Of a DNA stretch of 64,000 nucleotides, positions 55,618-64,000 are shown in pieces. The notes beneath the pieces were generated by a model that saw only the letters and a list, made by a program, of their open reading frames with translations, searched no databases and was not told the DNA's origin. The translations under genes and the position numbers were made by a program. Source of the DNA: Planctomycetota bacterium (GTDB lineage Bacteria > Planctomycetota > Phycisphaerae > Phycisphaerales > UBA1924). Each line of letters starts with the position of its first letter. Position 1 is the first letter of the stretch. Where the stretch lies: NCBI GenBank assembly GCA_020831805.1, contig JAFIFX010000004.1, forward strand, positions 1 to 64,000, given 5' to 3'.

Positions 55618-58161
55618 GTGACGCCCAGGCACCCAGCTCCCAGACCCGCACGCATCCTGCTGCCGGCCCTGACCGCCGGGGCGGTGCTGTGGGCCAGCGG
55701 GGCTGCCATGCCGGCGCGGGCCGAGGCCGGCATGACCCTCCCGCACGCCGGGCAGCCCGCCGACACGGAGATCTACGAGAGCCGGCGCATCAGCCGCGTG
55801 GTCTTCCAGGGCCCGCCCGGGCCGGACGGCACGCCGGCGGAACTCTCCGAGCGGGCGCGGGCCGAGGCCGGCAACGCCGTCCGCACCGTCCGGGGCGACC
55901 TGTTCGACACCCGGGCCATCCGCGACGATGTCCGGCGCCTGACGCGGCTGGGCCTGTTCGCCACCGTGGACACCTACGCCGGGATCAACGACGACGGCAG
56001 CGTGACGGTGGTCTTCGAGATGGCCGAGCGCGAGCTGGTGGCCGATGTCCAGGTCGTCGGCAACACCCGGCTGAACGACAACGAGATCGCCGCGGTGATC
56101 GATGTCATCCCCGGCACGCCGGTGGACCGCTTCCAGATCGACCGTTCGGCCCGGCGCATCGAGGATCTGTACCGCGGGCGGGGCTACTACGCCGCCCGCG
56201 TCACGGTGGACGAGGAGGAGCTGGCCGACGGCGGCATCCTGATCTACCGCGTGCGCGAGGGCGACCGGCTCCGTGTCACCGGCATCCGCTTCGAGGGCAA
56301 CGCCAACTTCACCCCCACCCAGCTCCGGCGCGAGCTGGAGACCAAGCAGGCCAACATCTTCCGGCGCGGCCAGCTCGACGACGACAACCTCGACACCGAC
56401 ATCGGCAACCTGATCAGCTTCTACCGCAACCGCGGCTACCTCGATGTCCGCGCCGACCGCATCATCCAGCCCTCGCCCAACGGCCGCGAGGCCATCATCA
56501 CCTACCTGATCGAGGAAGGGCCGCTCTACACCCTCCGCTCGGTCCGCATCGACACCGAGACCACCGGGGCCGAGCCCGTGCTCTCGCGCGAGCAGGTCTC
56601 TGGCCTGATCTCGATCAAGCCCGGCGATGTGTACTCAATCCGCCGGCTGGAGCAGTCGGTCCAGACCGTCGCCAACGCGTACGGGCAGATGGGCTACGCC
56701 GACGCCCAGGTCGGGCGCGTCGAGCGGCGCGACCCGGAGCTGCCGGTCGTCGATCTGATCTTCATCGTCGACGAGGGCCCCCGCTCCCGCGTCGGCGAGA
56801 TCATCATCCAGGGCAACGACCTGACCCGCCAGGAGGTCATCCGGCGTCAGGTCCAGGTCCGGCCGATGCGCCCGCTGGACACGACCGCGCTGGAACGCAC
56901 CGAGCGACAGCTCCGACGCCTGCGCCTGTTCAACGAACGCCCCGGGGGCATCCGCATCACGCCGCTCAACCCGGGCGTGGAGTTCTACTCCGAGGTCTGG
57001 GACGAGGGCCGACGCCGCGACCAGGACAGCCCCCCGCCCGCGCCCGGGCTGACCCTGACCGACCCCGCGCAGTACCGCGATGTGCTCATCGAGATCGAGG
57101 AAACCAACACCGGCGAGTTCAACTTCGGCGGCGCGGTCTCCTCCGACGCCGGCCTGGTCGGACGCATCGCCCTGATCCAGCGCAACTTCGACATCACCGA
57201 CACGCCGGACTCGGCCGGCGAGTTCTTCACCGGACGCGCCTTCCGCGGCGCGGGCCAGACCTTCCAGCTCGAGCTGCTGCCCGGCGACCGCATCCAGACC
57301 TACAGCGTCAGCCTCACCGAGCCGGCCCTGTTCGAGACCGATTACTCCGGCAGCGTCCAGCTGCTCTACCGCAACCGCGACTTCGACGAGTACGACGAGG
57401 AACGCTACGGCGTGCGCCTCGGCCTGGGGCGGCGGTTCGGCACCCGCTGGAACGGCTCGCTGCGCTTCCGCGCCGAGTCCGTTGAGCTGTCCGATGTCCA
57501 GCCCGACCGCCCGACGGATGTCTTCGACGTGGCCGACCGCAACACCCTGCTCGGCCTGTCCGCATCGCTCGAGCGGGCGACCACCGACTCGATCTTCGTC
57601 CCCACCCGTGGCTCGCGCACGCGCTTCTCTGTCGAGCAGGTCGTCGGCGACTTCACCTTCACCAACTTCAACGCCCGCCACTCCGTCTTCATCCCCATCC
57701 GCGAGGACTACCTCGGACGCCACACCGTCCTCTCGCTGACCGGTGAGGTCGGCTACATCCCCCAGGGCAACGCCGACACGCCCACCTTCGAACGCTACTA
57801 CATGGGCGGCCAGTCCTTCCGAGGCTTCAACTTCCGCACCGTCTCGCCCAAGGGCATCCGCAACGACACCGGCGAGCCGTCCCGCGACCCCGTCGGCGGC
57901 ACCTGGCTGTTCTTCGCCGGGGCCGAGGTCCGCCAGCCCATCTACGAGGACATCGTCTCGGTCGTCTTCTTCATGGACACCGGCACCGTCACCGAGCGGC
58001 CGGGCTTCGAGGACTACCGCGTCTCGATCGGCACCGGCATGCGCCTGTACATCCCCCAGCTCTCCCCGGCGCCCCTGGCCTTCGACTTCGGCTTCCCGAT
58101 CGTCAAGCAGGACGACGACCGCACGCGCCTGTTCACCTTCTCGATCGACCTGCCCTTCTGA
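55618..58161 (+). CDS. bamA: Outer membrane protein assembly factor BamA
   Basis: 847 residues. The start is GTG 55618 (leaderless promoter and signal peptide ILLPALTAGAVLWASG). Five POTRA domains run from about 45 to 420 (for example ADVQVVGNTRLNDNEIAAVI; RVTGIRFEGNANFTPTQLRR; VGEIIIQGNDLTRQEVI). They are followed by a 16-strand barrel with YYMGGQSFRGFNFR (the conserved RGF region of loop 6) and a C-terminal LFTFSIDLPF, ending in the aromatic residue expected of an outer-membrane beta-signal. It inserts barrels into the outer membrane. An acidic insert follows the last POTRA. Confidence 0.92.
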   Translation: MTPRHPAPRPARILLPALTAGAVLWASGAAMPARAEAGMTLPHAGQPADTEIYESRRISRVVFQGPPGPDGTPAELSERARAEAGNAVRTVRGDLFDTRAIRDDVRRLTRLGLFATVDTYAGINDDGSVTVVFEMAERELVADVQVVGNTRLNDNEIAAVIDVIPGTPVDRFQIDRSARRIEDLYRGRGYYAARVTVDEEELADGGILIYRVREGDRLRVTGIRFEGNANFTPTQLRRELETKQANIFRRGQLDDDNLDTDIGNLISFYRNRGYLDVRADRIIQPSPNGREAIITYLIEEGPLYTLRSVRIDTETTGAEPVLSREQVSGLISIKPGDVYSIRRLEQSVQTVANAYGQMGYADAQVGRVERRDPELPVVDLIFIVDEGPRSRVGEIIIQGNDLTRQEVIRRQVQVRPMRPLDTTALERTERQLRRLRLFNERPGGIRITPLNPGVEFYSEVWDEGRRRDQDSPPPAPGLTLTDPAQYRDVLIEIEETNTGEFNFGGAVSSDAGLVGRIALIQRNFDITDTPDSAGEFFTGRAFRGAGQTFQLELLPGDRIQTYSVSLTEPALFETDYSGSVQLLYRNRDFDEYDEERYGVRLGLGRRFGTRWNGSLRFRAESVELSDVQPDRPTDVFDVADRNTLLGLSASLERATTDSIFVPTRGSRTRFSVEQVVGDFTFTNFNARHSVFIPIREDYLGRHTVLSLTGEVGYIPQGNADTPTFERYYMGGQSFRGFNFRTVSPKGIRNDTGEPSRDPVGGTWLFFAGAEVRQPIYEDIVSVVFFMDTGTVTERPGFEDYRVSIGTGMRLYIPQLSPAPLAFDFGFPIVKQDDDRTRLFTFSIDLPF

Positions 58162-58255
58162 GCCGCCCGCCGGGCCCCACGCCGAAACCCCGGCGCCGTC
58201 GTCCGGGTATACCATGCTCGGAAGGAATCCTCCAACCGAAGGACGGAGAATCACC

Positions 58256-58891
58256 ATGCCACACACCGCCCCGCAGGGCCTGCGCGTCCACCCCATGCTG
58301 CCCGTGATGATTCTGCTCGCCGCCGTGCTCGCCTGGCACGCCGGCGCGAACACCGCCTCCCAGCGGGCCCAGGCCACCCCGACCACCGTCGCCGTGGTGG
58401 ACATCGTGGAGGTCTTCGACCGCCTGAACGAGCGCCCCGTCCTCGAGGCCCAGCTCCAGAACCGCCTGACCAACCGCGAGGCCCAGGTCGAGGAGGTCCG
58501 CCGCCGCCTGCGCGCGATCCAGGAGGACATCCAGACCGTCCACACCCCGGGCACCGAGGCCTACTACGAGCGCGTCCGCGAGTTCACCGAGCTCCGCGCC
58601 GTCGCAGAGGCCCGCGTCCGCGCCCTCGAGCAGATCATCTCCATCGACCAGGGCACCCTCCGGCGCGAGCTGTACCAGAAGATCACCAACGCGGTCGCCC
58701 GCATCGCCGAGCGCGACGGCATCCAGCTCGTGCTCTTCGACGACTCCGGCTTCGAGATCCCCGCCGAGAACGCGACCAACCAGGAGGTCTTTCGCGCCAT
58801 CGTTACCCGCGGCCTGGTCTACAAGCACAGCAGCATCGACATCACCGACCGCATCGTCACGCTGATGAACAACGAGTACACCGCGCCGTAA
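58256..58891 (+). CDS. skp: OmpH/Skp-family periplasmic chaperone
   Basis: 211 residues with a signal anchor (VMILLAAVLAWHAGANTASQ), then TVAVVDIVEVFDRL, typical of the OmpH/Skp N-terminus. A long coiled coil follows (about 70-150, rich in Arg/Glu, EVRRRLRAIQEDIQ), and the C-terminus is IQLVLFDDSGFEIP with a tail. Skp trimers carry unfolded outer-membrane proteins to BamA. Skp usually ends in or near the KTD/VTxxVL segment; here the tail is longer. GGACGGAGA precedes the ATG, 95 bp after bamA. Confidence 0.85.
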   Translation: MPHTAPQGLRVHPMLPVMILLAAVLAWHAGANTASQRAQATPTTVAVVDIVEVFDRLNERPVLEAQLQNRLTNREAQVEEVRRRLRAIQEDIQTVHTPGTEAYYERVREFTELRAVAEARVRALEQIISIDQGTLRRELYQKITNAVARIAERDGIQLVLFDDSGFEIPAENATNQEVFRAIVTRGLVYKHSSIDITDRIVTLMNNEYTAP

Positions 58892-58910
58892 CCCGGGCCG
58901 CCGTTCCCCC

Positions 58911-60041
58911 ATGCCCTCCGTCGGCCCCAGCACGAGCCCGAAGAACCTGCGCATCAGCGCCGGCGAACTCGCTGCGCTGCTCGGGGGCGATCTGTCCGGC
59001 CCGGCCGACCTGCCCATCACCGGCATCGCGCCGATCGAGTCGGGCGGGCCGGGCGACCTGACCTTCGTCCGCGCCAAGTCCTTCGCCAGACACTGGGAAG
59101 CCAGCCGCTGCTCGGCGGTCCTCGTCACCCGCGGCGTCGAACTGCCCCCCACGCCGGACCGCGCCGTCATCACCGTCGACGACGCCGACACCGCCTTCGC
59201 CCGGGTCCTCGCCCACATCGACCCCGGCACCCACACCCCGCCGGCGGGCGTCCATCCGTCCTGCGTCATCGATCCCGGCGCGACCGTCAGCCCCGCCGCC
59301 TCGCTCGGGCCGAACTGCGTGATCTCCGCCGGCGCGGTCATCAAGGACCACGCCGTGCTCATCGCCCGCGTCTTCGTCGGGGCCGACACCACCATCGCCG
59401 AGCACGCCACCCTCCACGCCGGCGTCGTCATCGGCGACCGCTGCACCATCGGCAGACGCACCGTCGTGCACCCCAACGCCGTGGTCGGCGCCGACGGCTT
59501 CGGCTACATCCCCCCCACCGACGACCGCCCCGCCATCAAGATCCCCCAGATCGGCTCGGTCGAGGTCGGCGAGGACTGCGAGATCGGCGCCGGCAGCACC
59601 GTCGACCGCGCCAAGCTCGGCGCCACCCGCATCGGCGACCGCGTCAAGATCGACAACCTCGTCCACATCGCCCACAACTGCACCATCGGCGACGACTCCA
59701 TCCTCTGCGGCCGCACCACCCTCGGCGGCTCGGTCACGCTCGGCAAACGCGTCATGATCGGCGGCGCGGTCACCATCGCCGACCAGGCCAGCGTCGGCGA
59801 TCACGCCCGCATCGCCGGGGCCGCCATCGTGATGGATTCCGTCCCCGCCGGCGAGACCTACGCCGGCATCCCCGCCATGCCCGCCCGCACCGCCCTGGCC
59901 AACCACGGCGCCATGCGCACCCTCGCCGAGTTCATGCGCCGCGTCGACAAGACGCTCGCCCGGCTCACCCCCAAGGACGAGCCCAAAGACAGCCAGGAAC
60001 CCGCCAAGCCGCCCGCGGAACAGCACGCCGAGAGAACCTGA
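58911..60041 (+). CDS. lpxD: UDP-3-O-acylglucosamine N-acyltransferase
   Basis: 376 residues. LpxD adds the second acyl chain in lipid A synthesis. The N-terminal uridine-binding domain (LRISAGELAALLGG; GPGDLTFVRAKSF) is followed by a left-handed beta-helix. The catalytic His lies in KIDNLVHIAHNCTIG, and ADGFGYIP is conserved. The C-terminus is a charged helical extension (ARLTPKDEPKDSQEPAKPPA). The gene begins 20 bp after skp and its TGA overlaps the ATG of lpxC by one base (TGATG), so translation is coupled. Confidence 0.94.
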   Translation: MPSVGPSTSPKNLRISAGELAALLGGDLSGPADLPITGIAPIESGGPGDLTFVRAKSFARHWEASRCSAVLVTRGVELPPTPDRAVITVDDADTAFARVLAHIDPGTHTPPAGVHPSCVIDPGATVSPAASLGPNCVISAGAVIKDHAVLIARVFVGADTTIAEHATLHAGVVIGDRCTIGRRTVVHPNAVVGADGFGYIPPTDDRPAIKIPQIGSVEVGEDCEIGAGSTVDRAKLGATRIGDRVKIDNLVHIAHNCTIGDDSILCGRTTLGGSVTLGKRVMIGGAVTIADQASVGDHARIAGAAIVMDSVPAGETYAGIPAMPARTALANHGAMRTLAEFMRRVDKTLARLTPKDEPKDSQEPAKPPAEQHAERT

Positions 60042-60892
60042 TGCGTCCGACCCCCCGACGCACCCTCGCCCGCGCGGTCAGCCTCGCCGGGCCCGGCCTC
60101 TTCACCGGGACCGACGCCGAGTTGGTCATCCGCCCCGCCGAGCCGGGCGCGGGCATCCTCCTCCGCTCCGCCGGGCACACCGCGCCCTGCACCATCGCCA
60201 GCCTCTCCGACCGGCCCATCCACCCCGCCTTCGCCGCCCTCAAGCCCCGGTGCACCTCCATCCAGGTCCGCGGCCGGGCCGTCGGCACCGTCGAGCACAT
60301 CCTCTCCGCCCTCGCCGGCCTGGGCGTCACCGACGCCATCCTCGAGACCGACGCGCCCGAGATCCCCATCCTCGACGGCTCATCCCGGCCCTTCGTCGAA
60401 CAGATCCTCGCCGCCGGCCGGCGCGACCTCGGCGGCGCCATCGAGCCGGTGACCCTCACCCGGCCCGTCGAGATCCGCGACGGCGACGCGGTCCTCACCG
60501 CCGAGCCCGGCGACGCCGTCGACTACGCCTACGAACTCGACTACGGCCCGGGCTCGCCCATCCCCCCCGGCGCCGCCCGCTGGACCGGCGACCCCCACCA
60601 CTACGAATCCGACATCGCCCCCGCACGCACCTTCTCCACCCAGGCCGAAGCGATGCAGATGCAGTCCCTCGGCCTCTTCACCCGCTTCACCCCCCGCGAC
60701 CTGCTCGTCATCGGCCCCCAGGGCCCCATCGACAACGCCTGGCGCTTCCCCGACGAGCCCGCCCGCCACAAGCTCCTCGACCTCATCGGCGACCTCGCCC
60801 TCCTCGGACGCCCGCTGATCGCCACCGTCCGCGCCCACAAAACCGGCCACGCCCACACCCACGCCCTCGTCCGCGCCATCCTCAACGCCTGA
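60041..60892 (+). CDS. lpxC: UDP-3-O-acyl-N-acetylglucosamine deacetylase
   Basis: 283 residues. LpxC is the committed zinc deacetylase of lipid A synthesis. Zinc ligands are expected in TVEHILSALAGLG and in RHKLLDLIGDLAL. EIPILDGSSRPFV and the C-terminal HKTGHAHTHALVRAI are typical. It is a stand-alone enzyme, not fused to FabZ as in some Bacteroidetes. The N-terminus is slightly short. It is coupled to lpxD by a one-base overlap and closes the cluster. The following 232 bp hold no gene that I can support. Confidence 0.94.
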   Translation: MRPTPRRTLARAVSLAGPGLFTGTDAELVIRPAEPGAGILLRSAGHTAPCTIASLSDRPIHPAFAALKPRCTSIQVRGRAVGTVEHILSALAGLGVTDAILETDAPEIPILDGSSRPFVEQILAAGRRDLGGAIEPVTLTRPVEIRDGDAVLTAEPGDAVDYAYELDYGPGSPIPPGAARWTGDPHHYESDIAPARTFSTQAEAMQMQSLGLFTRFTPRDLLVIGPQGPIDNAWRFPDEPARHKLLDLIGDLALLGRPLIATVRAHKTGHAHTHALVRAILNA

Positions 60893-61124
60893 AGAAACGG
60901 TGCCCGCCTTCGGCCCGAAGGGCGACGGCGGCGGGAGTGTTCCGACCCCACGACCCGCCCGATGACCGCATCCGTGCGCCGTTTTGTGGTCATCCAAACA
61001 AAACCCTTGAATCCCAGACTCGGCGCGGTATCCTCCCCCCGCCCGCTCCCACGGCCCCGCCTTCCGGCGGGTTCGACGCCCACCCGCCGGTTGAACCAGC
61101 CCCGGGCGTGACACGGGAGCCGCC

Positions 61125-61709
61125 ATGCATCGCACCATCCTGATCGTGATCGCGCTGTCGATCGTCCCCGTCCTGTCGGCCTGCGCCGACATCCCCCAGA
61201 CCCTCGCCCAGGCCGCCGCCCTGCGGGAGGACGCATCGCAGGCCCGCGCCGGGCTGGCCGAGGACCTCGCCCGCCTGGAGGCCGCCCGCGCCGATGTCCC
61301 GCCGGATACCCCCGCCCCGGACCTCGACGCGGCCATCGCCCTGGGCCGGGCCAAGCTCCAGGCCCTCGACGCCGCCCTGGCCCACGCCGACCTCGTGCTG
61401 GCCGAGATGACCCAGCCCACCGACGCCCTGACCCACGCCGTCGGAGCCGCGGGCCAACTGCTGCCCGCCCCGGCCCGCGGCCCGGCCCTGCTGGGGGCCG
61501 CCCTGCTCGCGACCCTGTTCCGGGCCCATCAGGTCCGCAAGGGGGCCGGCTCGATCGCCGCGTCGATCCAGAAGGCCCTGCAGGACCCCGACTTCCGGGC
61601 CGCCTTTGATCGCCACACCACCACCATCCGGAGCATCCAGACCCCGACCGCCCGCCGAATCGTGGATGAAGTCACCAAACCCGGCCCGATGATCCGATCC
61701 CCCATCTGA
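61125..61709 (+). CDS. Putative lipoprotein of unknown function
   Basis: 194 residues. The N-terminal [15 protein letters not shown] with acylatable Cys at residue 20 is a lipoprotein signal. A helical, Ala/Asp/Leu-rich coiled-coil region follows ([20 protein letters not shown]), then a short hydrophobic segment ([16 protein letters not shown]) and a basic C-terminus. It resembles spanin-like or phage-derived membrane-associated proteins in build only; no sequence family was recognised. A terminator follows. Confidence 0.55.
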   Translation: MHRTILIVIALSIVPVLSACADIPQTLAQAAALREDASQARAGLAEDLARLEAARADVPPDTPAPDLDAAIALGRAKLQALDAALAHADLVLAEMTQPTDALTHAVGAAGQLLPAPARGPALLGAALLATLFRAHQVRKGAGSIAASIQKALQDPDFRAAFDRHTTTIRSIQTPTARRIVDEVTKPGPMIRSPI

Positions 61710-61793
61710 TCCCGGACCTGAATCCCCGAAAGCCCCGCCCGGTACAACCCCCGGGCCTCCACATGCACAGACCAACCCCCACACCCAGCCGTG

Positions 61794-61827
61794 CCACCGA
61801 CCCCGTCCCCGGGGTCGGTGGTCTTCC
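61794..61827 (+). terminator. GC-rich hairpin terminator before the pseudopilin gene
   Basis: CCACCGACCCC (61794-61804) pairs perfectly with GGGGTCGGTGG (61811-61821) around a 6-nt loop, then TCTTCC. It ends 2 nt before the pseudopilin ATG, so it could also affect that start by occluding it. Confidence 0.6.
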
Positions 61828-61828
61828 C

Positions 61829-62614
<786 letters not shown>

Positions 62615-62716
62615 TCGACGCGCACCCCAACCACGCCAGCCGCCCCAGCACCGCCCCGAAGGGGTGACGCACCGCCCACAAACCCGCACACCACGCACAC
62701 ACCAGCGAGCCGCACC

Positions 62717-63523
62717 ATGCCCAACCACCCCTCACTCCTCGAAGGCCTCAACGACCCGCCCCCCGGCGTCAAGGCCCGGCCCAAGCGGCCCAAGACCATC
62801 CCCTGGCTGCGCAAGCACGGCCGCAGCGCCCTCAAGGACCCCCGAGTCCGCCTGACCCTGGGCTCCTGCGCCGGCATGATCGCGCTGGCCGGCGGCATCA
62901 TCGGCATCGCCACGCTCCTCGGCCCCTCCCGGCCCGACTTCCAGAAGGACCGCCTCGACACCATCTTCCGCTACACCCTGCTCACCGACGACTTCAACAA
63001 GCTCTCCGTCCGCGAGCGTGCCGAACTCATCGGCCAGCTCGTCGAACGCGTCGGCAGCATGGGCTCGTCCGACTCGGTCCTCCTCGCCGCCTTCGCCTCG
63101 ACCATCCAGGGCCAGGCGCGCGAGCAACTCCTCGAGAACGCCTCGCGCCTCTTCGTTGACATGATCGACGAGCAGGCCGTCTCCTACGACCCCCGCGCGC
63201 CCAAGGATGTCCGCGTCCGCCAGATCGAGCAGTCCATCGCCGAGATGGCCCGGCTCTTCGAGACCATGGCCGGCCAGGAACGCGACATCACCGACGAGGA
63301 ACGCGTCGAGGAAGCCCAGCGCCAGGCACAGCGCGACATGCGCCGCGTCGAGGAAGGACGCATGAGCGCCGACGACGCCGGACGCTTCTTCGGCATCATG
63401 AACCGCACCCTCGGCCAGCAGGCCAGCCCCCACCAGACCGGACGCGGCGGACGCATGCTCCGCGACATGACACGGCACATGCGCGGCCAGGACATCGACA
63501 GCGGCAAGCCCGTCAAGCCCTGA
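62717..63523 (+). CDS. Membrane protein, unknown function
   Basis: 268 residues. A basic N-terminus (PKRPKTIPWLRKHGRS) precedes one transmembrane helix (GMIALAGGIIGIATLLG) and a long helical, charged domain (RAELIGQLVERVGSM; EERVEEAQRQAQRDMRR) that ends in a Gly/Arg-rich tail. No catalytic motif or family is recognised. A 102-bp gap separates it from the pseudopilin gene; they may share a transcript. Confidence 0.6.
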   Translation: MPNHPSLLEGLNDPPPGVKARPKRPKTIPWLRKHGRSALKDPRVRLTLGSCAGMIALAGGIIGIATLLGPSRPDFQKDRLDTIFRYTLLTDDFNKLSVRERAELIGQLVERVGSMGSSDSVLLAAFASTIQGQAREQLLENASRLFVDMIDEQAVSYDPRAPKDVRVRQIEQSIAEMARLFETMAGQERDITDEERVEEAQRQAQRDMRRVEEGRMSADDAGRFFGIMNRTLGQQASPHQTGRGGRMLRDMTRHMRGQDIDSGKPVKP

Positions 63524-63541
63524 GCCGCCGGCCGCGACGCG

Positions 63542-64000
63542 TCACCAGATCCAGCGCACCCGCCCGATGTCCGGCGCCAGCAGCGGCCCGCCGTCCAGCG
63601 GCGCGGGGAAGTACACGATGAACGCCTTGCCCACGATCAGGTCCCGGTGCACCGTCCCCGGCGTCGGATCGATCAGCTCCTGCACCCACGGGTCCAGGCT
63701 CCCGTCGACCCACAGACGCGAGTCCTCCGACGCCGGCGAGTTGTCCCCGAGCATGAAGAACTGATCGCCCGTCAGCGTCGGGAAGTTGTCGTAATGCGCC
63801 CCCCGCGTCGGACGCCCCGTCACCGTCGGCATCGGCTGATAGAAGATGTCCCGCTCGACCCGGACCCGGTGCACCCGCACCGGCCCGCCCGCGAACTCCC
63901 AGCCAAGCGCCGGCCGGCGGTACAGCTCCGGTCGCGCCAGCACGCCGGGCCCGCTCACGCCCGGCCGCGCCGCCCCGTCCGTCCGCTGGCGGTCGTGCTC
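63542..64000 (-). CDS. lepB: Signal peptidase I, C-terminal part (5' partial)
   Basis: The frame stays open through the right edge of the window, so only the last roughly 153 residues are seen. It has the conserved box E GDNSPASEDSRLW, the strongest signature of signal peptidase I after the catalytic Ser and Lys boxes, which lie outside the window. The tail AFIVYFP resembles the box that follows. The enzyme cleaves signal peptides at the outer face of the inner membrane and would process many of the secreted proteins listed here. Confidence 0.85.
   Translation of the reverse strand, partial: EHDRQRTDGAARPGVSGPGVLARPELYRRPALGWEFAGGPVRVHRVRVERDIFYQPMPTVTGRPTRGAHYDNFPTLTGDQFFMLGDNSPASEDSRLWVDGSLDPWVQELIDPTPGTVHRDLIVGKAFIVYFPAPLDGGPLLAPDIGRVRWIW

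Overview
This is a GC-rich (roughly 70%) chromosomal window from a Gram-negative-type bacterium, most likely a planctomycete of the class Phycisphaerae (order Phycisphaerales or a relative). Three things point there. Nine secreted proteins end in the same C-terminal module of two NFFD-containing EF-hand-like loops closed by GCP, known as the GC-type dockerin. The first gene ends in a PEP-CTERM-like sorting tail. The intergenic regions hold palindromic repeat families of the kind common in planctomycetes. Outer-membrane genes (bamA, skp, lpxD, lpxC, an LptF/G permease) show a lipid-A-bearing double envelope. Menaquinone is made by the futalosine route (mqnA).

Layout. 0-7.5 kb: a truncated HAF-repeat protein, an FHA-GAF-SpoIIE phosphatase convergent with a TPR Ser/Thr kinase, and an FG-GAP surface protein. 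7.5-15.3 kb: an asparagine synthetase gene preceded by a short Asn-rich leader peptide and mutually exclusive RNA hairpins, a repeat element, a CPBP protease, trpC, a thioredoxin-fold protein, and an FG-GAP protein carrying perfect 147-bp repeats. 15.4-24.9 kb: nuoG, hisS with an abrupt low-GC internal segment, an LptF/G permease, a GH57 glycosidase, a NeuD-type acyltransferase, a candidate structured RNA, mqnA and a translationally coupled Imm27-like gene. 24.8-36.3 kb: carbonic anhydrase, topA, miaA, a MITE-like inverted repeat, der, a lipoprotein/RedB-like/chemoreceptor run, and a winged-helix regulator. 36.5-50.4 kb: an island of eight secreted proteins, seven with the GC-type dockerin (choice-of-anchor, serine hydrolase, propellers, SGNH-like, PQQ sugar dehydrogenase, trypsin-like protease, a large repeat protein). 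50.4-64 kb: transketolase, dnaN, small membrane and cupin genes, the bamA-skp-lpxD-lpxC cluster, a pseudopilin, hypotheticals and the C-terminal end of signal peptidase I.

How the parts fit. The housekeeping genes are scattered, mostly single-gene units. Many have a TANNNT -10 box 5-9 nt before the start codon and no Shine-Dalgarno sequence, so their mRNAs should be leaderless. The secreted proteins mostly have Shine-Dalgarno sites. The clearest unusual system is a predicted ribosome-mediated transcription attenuator in front of asnB: the promoter, the leaderless leader peptide (6 Asn in 24 codons), the terminator and an 11-bp antiterminator can all be read from the sequence. No tRNA, rRNA, CRISPR array, intact transposase or prophage was seen.
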